A DNA stretch of 64,000 bases from CAYFVU01 sp964346645 (GTDB lineage Bacteria; Spirochaetota; Spirochaetia; DSM-16054; Sediminispirochaetaceae). The translations under genes and the position numbers were made by a program. Below are positions 40,699-50,147 of the stretch, in pieces (positions within the stretch are counted from its first letter, which is position 1; each line of letters starts with the position of its first letter). The notes beneath the pieces were generated by a model. The model worked only from the letters and a program-made list of their open reading frames with translations. It did not search any database and was not told the DNA's origin. The stretch covers positions 1-64,000 of the forward strand of contig CAYFVU010000002.1 of assembly GCA_964346645.1 (NCBI GenBank). The letters run 5' to 3'.

Positions 40699-42686
40699 AG
40701 ACGGTCCAAGCTTCCTCCGTCTCCCTCGCCTTCGGAGACAGATACGTCCTCAGAGACGCCGATATCACACTCACCACACAGAGCCGCGCCGCGCTCGCAG
40801 GGGGGAACGGAAGCGGCAAGTCTACCCTCATGAAGATCATCGCCGGCATTACCGCCGTCGATGGCGGAAAACTAGCCACCTCGCCCGAGACGCGCATATC
40901 CTACCTGCCGCAGAGCGGCCGCGAGTACTCCGGAAAACCGCTGCGAGAGGAGGTGGAGAGCGCCTTCGAGCCGCTGCACGAGCTCTCCCGGGAGAAAAAA
41001 CTCATCGGAGAGCGGCTCGAGTCGAGCAAAGTCCACGACGAGAAGACCGAAGAGCTCATCCACCGTCATCACGAAATAGAGGAGGAGCTGTTAGAGAGCG
41101 GCTACTACGTACGCGATGCGGAGATAGACAAGGTGCTCGTCGGTCTCGGCTTCACCCGAAGCGATTTCGGCAAGGGTTGCGAGGCCTTCTCCGGGGGCTG
41201 GCAGATGCGGATCGCCCTCGCGAAGGTACTGCTCGAGCACCCGGATATACTCCTGCTCGACGAACCGACGAACTACCTCGACTACGAGGCTCGTTCGTGG
41301 CTCGAGGAGTTCCTCGGCAGCTATCACGGCGGCTATCTCATCGTCTCTCACGACCGCTACTTCCTCGATGTCACCGTGAACGAGGTATACGAGCTCTTCT
41401 TGGGAAAGGTGCACCGCTACGTGGGCAACTACAGCACCTACCGAGAGAAGCGGAGCAAGGAGCTGGAGGAGCTCAAGAAGCGCTACGAGGAGCAGCAGGC
41501 CGAGATTGCCCGCACCGAAGCCTTCATACAAAAGTTCCGCTACAACGCGTCTAAGGCCTCACAGGTGCAGAGCCGGATCAAGTACCTGGAGAAACTCGAG
41601 CGCATAGAGTTGCCCGAAGGCATGAAGAGCATAAGCTTCTCGTTTCCCCCTGCCCCGCATTCAGGAAAGAAAGTCCTCTCCGTCGATTCCCTCTCTAAAT
41701 CCTACGGTGAAAACCGGGTCATCGCCGGACTTTCATTCGAGCTGCGGAGGGGCGACAAGCTCGTGGTCACCGGTGTGAACGGCGCGGGAAAGAGTACCCT
41801 GCTACGGATCCTCTCAGGCCGAGACCAGGACTATGAGGGAACCGTGGTCGAGGGAAGCGGTGTGCAGATCGGCTACTTCTCCCAGGAACAGAAGGATCTG
41901 GAGAGCTCGAGCGATTCTGTCATCGACACCATGGAGCGCGAAACGCCGACCGAACGCATCCCCGACCTGCGCTCTCTCTTGGGCGCCTTTCTCTTCCGCG
42001 GCGACGAGATCTACAAGGCGGTGAACGTGCTGAGCGGTGGTGAGATGAGCCGTCTCGCGCTCCTCCGGCTCCTGTTGAAACCGCACAACCTCCTGATCCT
42101 CGACGAGCCGACGAACCACCTGGATATCCACTCGAAGGACGTGCTTCTCGATGCGTTGACCCGTTTCGAAGGCTCCCTCGTCTTCGTCTCCCACGACCGC
42201 TACTTCATCGAGCGGCTCGCCACCCGGGTGCTCGAGCTGAGCCCCGAAGGTCCGAAAGAATACCCCGGTGACTTCTCCTACTACCTCTATCGTAAGCAGA
42301 AAGAGGCGACGGCCGAGACGCAGCCACAGCCGGAAGCTGCCGCCGACAGGGGCGCGGAGAACAGCTCTGAGCCCGGCGGGGAGCCGAACAACGGGGAGCG
42401 GGGAGGCCGCAAGGGCGACTACGAGCAGGCGAAGCAGCGCAAGAACCGTCTTCGATCGATAGCGCGAGAGGAGGAGAAGCTCCTCGAGCGTATAGAGCAG
42501 GCCGAAGCACAGCACCAGGGGCTGCAGAATCGCCTCGCCGATCCGGAGGTCTACTCGAACGGGAAGAAGGCTGCGGAAATACAGCAGGAGCTAAGACAGA
42601 ACGAAGGACTCCAGCAGGAGCTCGCCGATCAGTGGGAATCCATAGAGGAGGAGAAGGCCCGCCTCGAGGAGCTGGTCTACGAGTAG
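40695..42686 (+). CDS. ABC-F family ATPase (Uup/EttA-like)
   Basis: 663 residues with two ABC domains and no membrane segment. Walker A motifs are G-G-N-G-S-G-K-S-T (about 37) and G-V-N-G-A-G-K-S-T (about 361). Signature and Walker B motifs follow in each (F-S-G-G-W with L-L-L-D-E-P-T-N, and L-S-G-G-E with L-I-L-D-E-P-T-N-H). The linker between the domains and the C-terminal coiled coil (about 570-663) fit the ABC-F group, which acts on ribosomes or, for Uup, on DNA and ribosome quality. ATGA overlap with the upstream gene. Confidence 0.92.
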   Translation: MKTVQASSVSLAFGDRYVLRDADITLTTQSRAALAGGNGSGKSTLMKIIAGITAVDGGKLATSPETRISYLPQSGREYSGKPLREEVESAFEPLHELSREKKLIGERLESSKVHDEKTEELIHRHHEIEEELLESGYYVRDAEIDKVLVGLGFTRSDFGKGCEAFSGGWQMRIALAKVLLEHPDILLLDEPTNYLDYEARSWLEEFLGSYHGGYLIVSHDRYFLDVTVNEVYELFLGKVHRYVGNYSTYREKRSKELEELKKRYEEQQAEIARTEAFIQKFRYNASKASQVQSRIKYLEKLERIELPEGMKSISFSFPPAPHSGKKVLSVDSLSKSYGENRVIAGLSFELRRGDKLVVTGVNGAGKSTLLRILSGRDQDYEGTVVEGSGVQIGYFSQEQKDLESSSDSVIDTMERETPTERIPDLRSLLGAFLFRGDEIYKAVNVLSGGEMSRLALLRLLLKPHNLLILDEPTNHLDIHSKDVLLDALTRFEGSLVFVSHDRYFIERLATRVLELSPEGPKEYPGDFSYYLYRKQKEATAETQPQPEAAADRGAENSSEPGGEPNNGERGGRKGDYEQAKQRKNRLRSIAREEEKLLERIEQAEAQHQGLQNRLADPEVYSNGKKAAEIQQELRQNEGLQQELADQWESIEEEKARLEELVYE

Positions 42687-42687
42687 C

Positions 42688-43401
42688 ATGCCCGCCGGTC
42701 CAATTATTCCGCCCCTCCCCCTCGTTCTCGCTTCCTCCTCCCCCAGACGCAGAGAGCTGCTCGAGAAGATCGGCCTGCCCATAGAGGTCGTTCCCTCCCC
42801 ATTCGAGGAGTCCTTCGAAGATCAGAACCCGCAGGCGGAGGCCGAGAGGCTTGCAAAGGGCAAGGTAGAGAGCCTGCTCGAAGAGAAGCCCTCTCTGCGC
42901 GATCGGCTCGTACTCGGGGCCGACACGGTCATCGACATAGACGGGCGTGTTTTAGGCAAGCCCGGAACCGAGGAGGATGCGGCCTCTTTTCTCGAACTGC
43001 TCGCCGGGAGGAGCCACCGGGTCATCACCTCACTCGCACTCTACGCCCCGCAGTCGGGAACGAACTCAACGAATACCTCGACAGGGGGTGCCTCCCGTAT
43101 ACATGGGCCGCTGCACTCCGGAGACCACCCGATTCCCGAGATCCTCGTGGACTCGGAGCCGACGCGTATCCGGGTCGCTCCGCTCTCAGAAGCGGAGATC
43201 CGGTGGTATGTCTCCACCGGCGAGTGGCAAGGCGCCGCCGGCGGCTACCGTATTCAGGGGCTCGGAGCACTGTTCGTCGAAGGGCTCGAAGGCTGCTACT
43301 TCAACGTCATGGGGTTGCCTCTCTCCCTCTTTTATGGCATGGTACGGAGGCACGGATACGACCTCCTGCAGAGTCTGTCCGGCGAATCTTCCGCCGTGTA
43401 A
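42688..43401 (+). CDS. maf: Maf-family nucleotide pyrophosphatase
   Basis: 237 residues. The start L-A-S-S-S-P-R-R-R-E-L-L and G-A-D-T-V-I-D with L-G-K-P are the Maf signatures, and G-A-A-G-G-Y is present in the C-terminal part. Maf proteins hydrolyse nucleoside triphosphates such as dTTP, UTP or modified nucleotides, and house-clean the pool. An insertion of about 30 residues (around 118-150, rich in Thr/Ser/Gly) is unusual. It follows the ABC-F gene after one base. Confidence 0.9.
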   Translation: MPAGPIIPPLPLVLASSSPRRRELLEKIGLPIEVVPSPFEESFEDQNPQAEAERLAKGKVESLLEEKPSLRDRLVLGADTVIDIDGRVLGKPGTEEDAASFLELLAGRSHRVITSLALYAPQSGTNSTNTSTGGASRIHGPLHSGDHPIPEILVDSEPTRIRVAPLSEAEIRWYVSTGEWQGAAGGYRIQGLGALFVEGLEGCYFNVMGLPLSLFYGMVRRHGYDLLQSLSGESSAV

Positions 43402-43471
43402 TCGGCGAGAAATATGAGAAGGAATAGCGGATTCGGGCCATCGGTCCGTCCGCGCGTAGAGGAGGAAACTC

Positions 43472-44491
43472 TTGTCAGTAGTAACTATGAAAAGTCTGCT
43501 CGAATCGGGCGTACATTTCGGGCACCAGACCAAACGTTGGGATCCGCGGATGAAGAAGTATATCTTCGCCGAGCGCAACGGGATCCACATCATCGACCTG
43601 CAGAAGACGATCGCCGCCATCAAGGAGACCTATGACATGATCAGGGAACAGGTCAAGGAGGGCAAATCGATCCTCTTCGTAGGTACCAAGAAACAGGCTC
43701 AGCAGGCGATCGAGCGCGAGGCTCAACGCTGCGGCATGTACTACGTGAACAACCGCTGGCTCGGCGGTATGCTCACCAACTTCGCCACCATCAAAAAATC
43801 CATTCTCAGACTCAAGAAGATCGAAAAAATGGAGATCGACGGAACCTTCGAGAGCCTCACCAAGAAAGAGGTTTCGGCTCTCAACAAGGAGCGTCAGCGG
43901 CTCGAAAAGAACCTCGGCGGGATCAAGGAGATGAAGGATCTCCCCGGAGCCATCTTCATCATCGACACCAGAAAGGAGTCCATCGCCGTAGCCGAGGCAA
44001 AGCGCATGGGCATTCCCATCGTCGCGGTAGTCGACACCAACTGTAATCCGACGGACATCGACTACCCCATACCCGGAAACGACGATGCTATTCGCGCCAT
44101 CTCCCTCTTTACCAAGGTCATAGCGGACGCGGTGGTCGATGCGGACAACGAAATCGGCATCCAGATCATCGAGACCCTTCAGGACGAAGAGGAAGCTACC
44201 GAAGAAGCCGAGAGCAAAGAGGCCGCCCAGGACGAGGCGAGTTCCGAGGCCGCATCCGAAGAAGCAGAAGAGCAGCCGGCAGCTTCCGCCGGAGCCGAAG
44301 ACTTCGAGACGGTCAGCGTAGCCGAGAGCATCCAGGACAAGGCGGAACAGGCCTCCGAGGATTTCACTACCGAAGATTACTCCGAATTCCAGCCCGAAAA
44401 GCCCGAGGAGAAACCCGCGGAGCCCGAGGTCAGCGAAGAGGAAGAGGAGTACATCGAAGAAGAGGATAAGCTCTACGAAGAGGATGAGTAG
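43472..44491 (+). CDS. rpsB: 30S ribosomal protein S2 with long acidic tail
   Basis: 339 residues. The first about 235 residues are a normal S2 (L-L-E-S-G-V-H-F-G-H-Q-T, then N-N-R-W-L-G-G-M-L-T-N, D-T-N-C-N-P). The remaining about 100 residues are almost all Glu, Ala, Ser and Asp, a tail not found in most bacteria. The start is TTG 43472, with GGAGG 6 nt upstream. It pairs with tsf, the classical order. The same kind of acidic tail occurs on L9 in this window. Confidence 0.95.
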   Translation: MSVVTMKSLLESGVHFGHQTKRWDPRMKKYIFAERNGIHIIDLQKTIAAIKETYDMIREQVKEGKSILFVGTKKQAQQAIEREAQRCGMYYVNNRWLGGMLTNFATIKKSILRLKKIEKMEIDGTFESLTKKEVSALNKERQRLEKNLGGIKEMKDLPGAIFIIDTRKESIAVAEAKRMGIPIVAVVDTNCNPTDIDYPIPGNDDAIRAISLFTKVIADAVVDADNEIGIQIIETLQDEEEATEEAESKEAAQDEASSEAASEEAEEQPAASAGAEDFETVSVAESIQDKAEQASEDFTTEDYSEFQPEKPEEKPAEPEVSEEEEEYIEEEDKLYEEDE

Positions 44492-44533
44492 AGCCGTTCA
44501 ATACTCACAACTACCAAATACAAGGAGTGGATC

Positions 44534-45379
44534 GTGGAAATAAAAGCAGCCGATGTCAAACGACTGAGGGATAAAACCGGCGCCGGAATGCTCGACTGTA
44601 AGAAGGCGCTCAAAGAGGCCGAGGGCGATTTCGCCGAGGCAGAGAAGAGGCTCAAGGAGATGGGTCTCGCCGCCGCGGCGAAGAGAAGCGGCAGGGCCAC
44701 CAAAGAGGGCCGAGTCTTTACCAAGGTGGGCGAAAAGAGGGCGGTCGTGCTCGAGCTCGCCTGCGAGACCGATTTCGTTGCCCGCAACGCCGACTTCATC
44801 AAGCTCGGCGAGCGCATGGTGAGTCTGATCATCGAAAAGGGGCTCACCGAGCCGAACGACGAGTTGAACGAGATGGTAAAGGACACCATCAGCACCATTA
44901 AAGAGAACATGGCGCTGAAGAGGTTCAAGACCATAGAGATCGGCGAGAACGAGATAGTCAGCGAGTATGTGCACGGCGAAGGCGCCATCGGCGTGCTCGT
45001 CAAGCTCAAGGCCGACTCCCAAGAGACCCTGCAGAATGAAGCGGTCAGGCAATTCGCCTTCGACACGGCCCTGCACATCGCCGCCTTTAACCCGCTCTAT
45101 CTCGATCAGAACAGTGTCGACGACGAGTACCGCAGTGAGCAGGAGGCCATTTTCCGCAAACAGGCGGAGAACCTCGGCAAGCCCGAGAAGGTGCTCGAGG
45201 GCATCGTGAAGGGAAAGCTGAACAAGCACTTCTCGGAGGTCTGCCTTCTCGACCAGGGCTTCGTGAAAGAGGAGAAGCAGAGCGTCGCGAAAATGATGCA
45301 GCATGTCGCGAAGGAAGCCGGCGGAGAGCTCTCAATAGAGGATTTCGTCTACTTCCGTGTCGGCGAAGACACAGAATAA
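44534..45379 (+). CDS. tsf: translation elongation factor Ts
   Basis: 281 residues. It catalyses GDP/GTP exchange on EF-Tu. The N-terminal domain has L-R-D-K-T-G-A-G-M-L-D-C-K-K-A-L, and the core T-D-F-V-A-R-N motif is at about 79-85. The start is GTG 44534 with an AAGGAG site. The gene ends in front of a strong terminator. Confidence 0.97.
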   Translation: MEIKAADVKRLRDKTGAGMLDCKKALKEAEGDFAEAEKRLKEMGLAAAAKRSGRATKEGRVFTKVGEKRAVVLELACETDFVARNADFIKLGERMVSLIIEKGLTEPNDELNEMVKDTISTIKENMALKRFKTIEIGENEIVSEYVHGEGAIGVLVKLKADSQETLQNEAVRQFAFDTALHIAAFNPLYLDQNSVDDEYRSEQEAIFRKQAENLGKPEKVLEGIVKGKLNKHFSEVCLLDQGFVKEEKQSVAKMMQHVAKEAGGELSIEDFVYFRVGEDTE

Positions 45380-45393
45380 GATAGAGAATACAG

Positions 45394-45435
45394 AGCCGCC
45401 GCAGGCCTTTCAAAGCCTCGGCGGCTTCTCTTTTT
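45394..45435 (+). terminator. rho-independent terminator after tsf
   Basis: AGCCGCCG (45394-45401) pairs with CGGCGGCT (45419-45426), with inner stem AGGC/GCCT (403-406 with 415-418) and a loop of 8 nt, followed by a T-rich run to 45435. It separates rpsB-tsf from frr. Confidence 0.9.
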
Positions 45436-45478
45436 ACCGTGAATCGTGCTACATTCGAGTATCCCAGAGGAGGAAATG

Positions 45479-46033
45479 ATGAAAGAGATTATCAAAGATG
45501 CCAAAGAGAGAATGAAGAAGAGCGTCGCGACCCTCAAGGACGAGTTCAACTCGATGAGAACCGGGAGGGCCTCCACCGCTCTGTTCGAAAAGATCAAGGT
45601 CGACTACTACGGTCAGCCCACGCCCCTCAACCAGGCGGCTACCATATCCGCTCCTGAAGCCCGTCTCATCGTCATTCAGCCATGGGACAAGAGCCTGCTC
45701 GGGGAGATAGAGAAGGCCATCCAGAAGTCGGAGCTTTCGGTAAACCCGAACAACGACGGAAAGGTGATCCGCATCAACATTCCCCCTCTCACCGAAGACA
45801 GACGAAAAGAGCTGGTCAAGATCGCCAAGAACACCGCAGAGCAGAGCAAGGTCGCCGTCCGCAACATCCGCCGCGACGCAAACGACGAGCTGAAGAAGCA
45901 GGCAAAGAGCGGCGATATCAGCGAGGATGACGAGAAGAGAGGCACCGACGAGATCCAGAAGCTCACCGACTCCCACATAGAGGAGATCGACTCCCTTCTC
46001 GAATCCAAAGAACAGGAGATAATGGAAGTATAG
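45479..46033 (+). CDS. frr: ribosome recycling factor
   Basis: 184 residues, the usual length. It has the N-terminal helix ending in M-R-T-G-R-A, the Y-Y-G-Q-P-T-P-L-N-Q motif and I-P-P-L-T-E-D-R-R, all diagnostic. RRF splits post-termination ribosomes together with EF-G. ATG 45479 is placed 5 nt after AGGAGG. pyrH, often next to tsf and frr, is absent here. Confidence 0.97.
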   Translation: MKEIIKDAKERMKKSVATLKDEFNSMRTGRASTALFEKIKVDYYGQPTPLNQAATISAPEARLIVIQPWDKSLLGEIEKAIQKSELSVNPNNDGKVIRINIPPLTEDRRKELVKIAKNTAEQSKVAVRNIRRDANDELKKQAKSGDISEDDEKRGTDEIQKLTDSHIEEIDSLLESKEQEIMEV

Positions 46034-46752
46034 TGACACAGGAGCAGACCGCCCCGCTCGACCCGTCTTCCGTTCCCGCACACATAGGGATCATCATGGA
46101 CGGGAACGGCCGCTGGGCCGAGGAACGGGGCAAGCCGAGGTCATTCGGACACAAGCATGGAATCGATGCGGCAAAACGGATCATCAAATCCGCGATCTCC
46201 ATCGGTGTCTCCTACATCACCCTCTACACCTTCTCCACCGAGAACTGGCGCCGTCCGCAGCGAGAGGTCAACTTCCTCATGCGGATGCTCAAGCACCACA
46301 TGAAGCACGACGTCGGCTTCTACCACGAGAACCGCATCCGCCTGCGCCACGCCGGGGATCTGCCCGGACTTCCCGGCGACATCCAGACGGAGATACGCAA
46401 GAGCATCGACGCCACAAAAGATTACGACGCCATTACCGCGGTCCTCGCCATAAACTACGGAGGACGGGACGAGATAACCCGGGCTTTCGAGAGGTGGCGG
46501 AGGGATGACGATACCCGCGAGATCGGCCCGGAGACGCTCTCACACTATCTCGACAACCCCGACATACCCGATCCGGACATGATTATCCGAAGCGCAGGGG
46601 AGATGCGGCTGAGCAACTTCCTCATTTGGGAGAGCGCCTACGCCGAATTGTACTACTCCACGAAGCTCTGGCCCGATTGGCACGATGCGGATCTGCGTGA
46701 GGCGCTTGCAGATTACAGGCGGCGCAAGAGGAAGTTCGGCGGTACTGCATGA
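46033..46752 (+). CDS. uppS: isoprenyl transferase (undecaprenyl diphosphate synthase)
   Basis: 239 residues. I-M-D-G-N-G-R-W-A is at about 16-24, T-L-Y-T-F-S-T-E-N-W near 63 and R-S-A-G-E-M-R-L-S-N-F near 186. It condenses isopentenyl diphosphate units onto farnesyl diphosphate and supplies the lipid carrier for peptidoglycan. GTG start overlaps the frr stop by one base. Confidence 0.95.
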   Translation: MTQEQTAPLDPSSVPAHIGIIMDGNGRWAEERGKPRSFGHKHGIDAAKRIIKSAISIGVSYITLYTFSTENWRRPQREVNFLMRMLKHHMKHDVGFYHENRIRLRHAGDLPGLPGDIQTEIRKSIDATKDYDAITAVLAINYGGRDEITRAFERWRRDDDTREIGPETLSHYLDNPDIPDPDMIIRSAGEMRLSNFLIWESAYAELYYSTKLWPDWHDADLREALADYRRRKRKFGGTA

Positions 46753-47594
46753 CCAATTTCTTCCAACGTACCCTGCTCTTCGTTATCGGACTGCCGATCC
46801 TCCTCTTTATCATCATCTATTTCGACCGTTTTTCACACCTCGGCTGGAGCCTGATCGTCGTGGCTACCTCGACTTTGGGCACCGTCGAATCGCTCTCCCT
46901 CTTCGTTCCCGAGAATAGGAGGTGGGAGCTCGTGCTCCTGCCCTTCTTCGGCGCGCTCGTGCCTGCGGCGGCCGTACTTGACTACCTCTACGAACCGCAG
47001 GTTCATCTCATGCTCCTCGCCTTCGTCATGACCGCTTTCGTCGTCCTGATTATCCGGCTCCTGACATGGAGCGGCGAGAATCCGTCCCTCTTTACCAGAC
47101 GCACGACGGCGCTACTCGCGGCGGCCATCTACCCCTCGCTTTTCATGGCCTTTCTCGTGCGTTTTGCCGAATTTTCTGAGCCTCTACTTGCGGTGCTGCT
47201 GTTTCTAGTACTCAATTTCGGAAACGACACCTGCGCCTACCTCGCGGGCAGATTTTTCGGCAACCACTCGAAACGCATCTTTTCGGTCAGTCCAAAGAAA
47301 ACCCTCGTCGGTTACATCGGCGGCTTCACGGGGGCAGTCCTGCTCGGAAGTCTGTTTGCAGTGCTGCTCCCCGAACTCTTCTCCGTGGCTTGGTTCCTGC
47401 GGGTTCCATTTTTCCTGATCACCGCTGTAATCGCCGACGTCGGAGACCTGATAGAATCTGCACTCAAGAGGGGCGCAGAGAAGAAGGATTCGGGAAATGT
47501 CGTACCCGGCCGCGGCGGAATGCTCGATTCCATCGACTCTCTTCTTTTCAGTGCTCCCTTTTTCTATTATATTGGTTTAATAATCTTTACGTAG
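46749..47594 (+). CDS. cdsA: phosphatidate cytidylyltransferase
   Basis: 281 residues with about eight membrane helices. The CDS signature is visible in the last third (G-D-V-G-D-L-I-E-S-A-L-K-R, and further on P-G-R-G-G-M-L-D-S-I-D-S-L). It makes CDP-diacylglycerol from phosphatidic acid and CTP. It overlaps uppS by four bases, the usual gene order. Confidence 0.93.
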   Translation: MTNFFQRTLLFVIGLPILLFIIIYFDRFSHLGWSLIVVATSTLGTVESLSLFVPENRRWELVLLPFFGALVPAAAVLDYLYEPQVHLMLLAFVMTAFVVLIIRLLTWSGENPSLFTRRTTALLAAAIYPSLFMAFLVRFAEFSEPLLAVLLFLVLNFGNDTCAYLAGRFFGNHSKRIFSVSPKKTLVGYIGGFTGAVLLGSLFAVLLPELFSVAWFLRVPFFLITAVIADVGDLIESALKRGAEKKDSGNVVPGRGGMLDSIDSLLFSAPFFYYIGLIIFT

Positions 47595-47607
47595 GTTATT
47601 ACGACAC

Positions 47608-48762
47608 ATGCAGAAAAGACGTGTAATCATATTAGGTGCCACCGGCTCGATCGGACGGAGCTCCTTCGAGGTGCTGCGAAACCTCAATAAAGACGAAGAG
47701 AGATACCGCATCGTCGGACTCTCCTGCCGATCGAAGGCCGAAGAGCTGGTAAGCATTGCCGCAGAGTTCGGTGTCTCCTCGCTCGCCGCCTCTGATCCCG
47801 ACGCACAGCGTCCCGAAATACGCTTTTGCGGAGAAGATGCGGTGCTGCGTCTGATAGAAGAGACGGAAGCCGACATCGTGATAAACGGCATAGCCGGCTC
47901 TCCGGGGCTCATGCCCTCTCTCCGTGCTCTCGAACGTGGTTTTGACCTCGCCCTCGCGAACAAGGAGACCGTCGTCATGGCCGGACCCCTCATGTTCGAG
48001 ACGGCGCGGCGCACCGGCGCCTCCGTTATACCGGTAGATTCGGAGCACTCGGCCCTCTTTCACCTGCTCGAGGGCAGGAAGAGGGAGCAGGTGCGCCGAC
48101 TCATCATCACCGCATCCGGAGGAGCGTTCAGACAGACACCCCTCGACCGTTTTCCAGACCTCCGCGTTGCCGACGCGCTCGCCCATCCCACATGGGACAT
48201 GGGCGCAAAGATCACCATAGACTCCGCCACCATGGCCAACAAGGGCCTCGAGGTCATCGAGGCCCACAGACTCTTCGACATGGGGGCCGATGAGATCACG
48301 GTGGTGATACATCCGCAGAGCACGGTCCACTCCTTTATCGAGACCGTAGACGGCTCCCTCTACGCCCAGTTGAGTGCTCCCGACATGAAGATCCCGATAC
48401 AGAACGCCCTCACCTATCCGCAGCTGTCGTTTTCACCTTACGGAGGGCTCTCCTTCGAAGATCTCGAGCTCAGCTTTTCGAAACCTGATGCCTCCCGCTA
48501 TCCCATGCTCCCGCTCGCTTACGAGACCATACGGGACGAGGGCCCTCTGCCCATCGTCTACAATGCGGCTAACGAGATAGCCGTCGAGGCCTTCATGTCG
48601 GAGAGAATTCCGTTTACCGGCATCGCCGAGACGGTCGAAAAGACCCTCTCGCAGGAGTGGAGAGGAGACGCACCGTCGACGGTAGAGGAGACGATGGAGA
48701 TCCACAGAGAGGCCGAGCAGAGGGCCGGGCAGAACCTCGTACATCGAAAGGAACACACATGA
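47608..48762 (+). CDS. dxr: 1-deoxy-D-xylulose-5-phosphate reductoisomerase
   Basis: 384 residues. The NADPH-binding start G-A-T-G-S-I-G is at about 9-15. N-K-E-T-V-V-M-A-G is near 115, and the catalytic-loop region has P-V-D-S-E-H-S-A and T-W-D-M-G-A-K-I-T-I-D-S-A-T-M. It catalyses the committed step of the MEP pathway, and dxs is in the same window. Operon with uppS, cdsA and rseP; ATGA overlap with rseP. Confidence 0.97.
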   Translation: MQKRRVIILGATGSIGRSSFEVLRNLNKDEERYRIVGLSCRSKAEELVSIAAEFGVSSLAASDPDAQRPEIRFCGEDAVLRLIEETEADIVINGIAGSPGLMPSLRALERGFDLALANKETVVMAGPLMFETARRTGASVIPVDSEHSALFHLLEGRKREQVRRLIITASGGAFRQTPLDRFPDLRVADALAHPTWDMGAKITIDSATMANKGLEVIEAHRLFDMGADEITVVIHPQSTVHSFIETVDGSLYAQLSAPDMKIPIQNALTYPQLSFSPYGGLSFEDLELSFSKPDASRYPMLPLAYETIRDEGPLPIVYNAANEIAVEAFMSERIPFTGIAETVEKTLSQEWRGDAPSTVEETMEIHREAEQRAGQNLVHRKEHT

Positions 48763-50123
48763 TACTGACCATACTTCTCGGAATTCTCGGCCTCGGCATC
48801 GTCGTGTTCGTCCACGAACTCGGCCACTTCCTCATCGCGAAGGCCGGAGGCATCACCGTCGAGGCCTTCTCGATCGGATGGGGAAAACCGATCTATCGAC
48901 GGCAGTGGAGGGGAACCGAATACCGCATCGGCATGCTCCCTATAGGCGGGTATTGCAAGATGAAGGGCGAGGAGCTCTTCAAACAGGCCCTCGAGGACAA
49001 TCAGGACCGCATTTACCACGAGGAGGGTTCGCTCTTTTCCGCTCCGGTGTGGAAGCGGCTGCTCACCTACATCGGAGGTCCCGCCTTCAACTTTCTCTTC
49101 GCTGTGCTCGTCCTCTCCCTCATCTGGTTCGTCGGTTTCTCCATAGAGACCTTCGAGAACAAGGTGGTGCTCGTCTCCGACTATCCCTCCCTTTTCGAGA
49201 GCAGAGAGTACCCCTCCGACAGGGCCGGCCTGCAGACGGGAGACCGCATCATAGAGATAAACGGCCAGGAGGTGGAGAACTACTCCGACATCCGACAGAT
49301 CGTCGCGAAGGCGCCGAACCAGACGCTGCCGATGAAAGTCGAGCGTGAGGGTAGAACGGTCTCGCTGTCTATCACCCCGGAGCTCGACAAGAGCAGCGGA
49401 GCGGGGAAGATAGGCGTATCGGCCTGGATAGAGCCGGTAATAGACGAGGTTGCGGAGGACGGCAGCGCCGAGATCGCCGGCCTCCGGAGCGGAGATCGCA
49501 TCGTCGCGGTGAACGGAAAAGAGGTGGAACACTACCTCGAGCTGTACGCCGCCATGTCTGAGCGGCCCGATGAGCTCTCCATCACATATCTCAGAGACGG
49601 TGTGCGAGGGCAGACCCGGCTCGCGCCGAAATACGGCGAAAACGGCAATCCGAACCTCGGCATCACCTTCGAGCGCATAGAGGTTTCGAGTCCCTCGATG
49701 GGCCCCTTCTCCGCGCTGTGGAAGGGCGCGAAGGAATCGGTAGAGACCTTTGCCCTCACGATCCACGGCCTCATTCTCCTTTTTTCGGGTGTGGATGTGC
49801 AGCAGGCCGTCTCCGGCCCCATCCGCATCACCTATCTTGTCGGAGAGGTAGCCACATCGAGTTTCGCCGAAGGGGTGGGGAGCGGATTCACCACCCTCTT
49901 CCGTTTCCTGAGCTTTCTCAGCGTTGCCCTCTGTTTCGGCAACCTCCTGCCGATCCCGGCGCTCGACGGTGGTTTCATCATCCTCTCGCTCGTGGAGATG
50001 TTCAAGGGAACCTCGGTGAGCCCGAAGACCTTTTACCGATATCAGACCGTAGGTTTCATCATCATACTCATGCTGCTCTTTTTTACCACGTTCGGCGATA
50101 TTTCGTACCTATTTTCGCAGTAG
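48759..50123 (+). CDS. rseP: site-2 metalloprotease RseP (M50), two PDZ domains
   Basis: 454 residues. The zinc-binding H-E-L-G-H sits in the first membrane helix (about 20-24), and the third-helix motif N-L-L-P-I-P-A-L-D-G-G lies near 405. Two PDZ domains fill the periplasmic region (about 135-300). RseP cleaves membrane-bound anti-sigma factors or signal-peptide remnants. It starts inside the dxr stop codon. The surrounding operon order (frr-uppS-cdsA-dxr-rseP) is widespread. Confidence 0.95.
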   Translation: MILTILLGILGLGIVVFVHELGHFLIAKAGGITVEAFSIGWGKPIYRRQWRGTEYRIGMLPIGGYCKMKGEELFKQALEDNQDRIYHEEGSLFSAPVWKRLLTYIGGPAFNFLFAVLVLSLIWFVGFSIETFENKVVLVSDYPSLFESREYPSDRAGLQTGDRIIEINGQEVENYSDIRQIVAKAPNQTLPMKVEREGRTVSLSITPELDKSSGAGKIGVSAWIEPVIDEVAEDGSAEIAGLRSGDRIVAVNGKEVEHYLELYAAMSERPDELSITYLRDGVRGQTRLAPKYGENGNPNLGITFERIEVSSPSMGPFSALWKGAKESVETFALTIHGLILLFSGVDVQQAVSGPIRITYLVGEVATSSFAEGVGSGFTTLFRFLSFLSVALCFGNLLPIPALDGGFIILSLVEMFKGTSVSPKTFYRYQTVGFIIILMLLFFTTFGDISYLFSQ

Positions 50124-50147
50124 CGATGCACAGAAGTGAGGAGGCGT

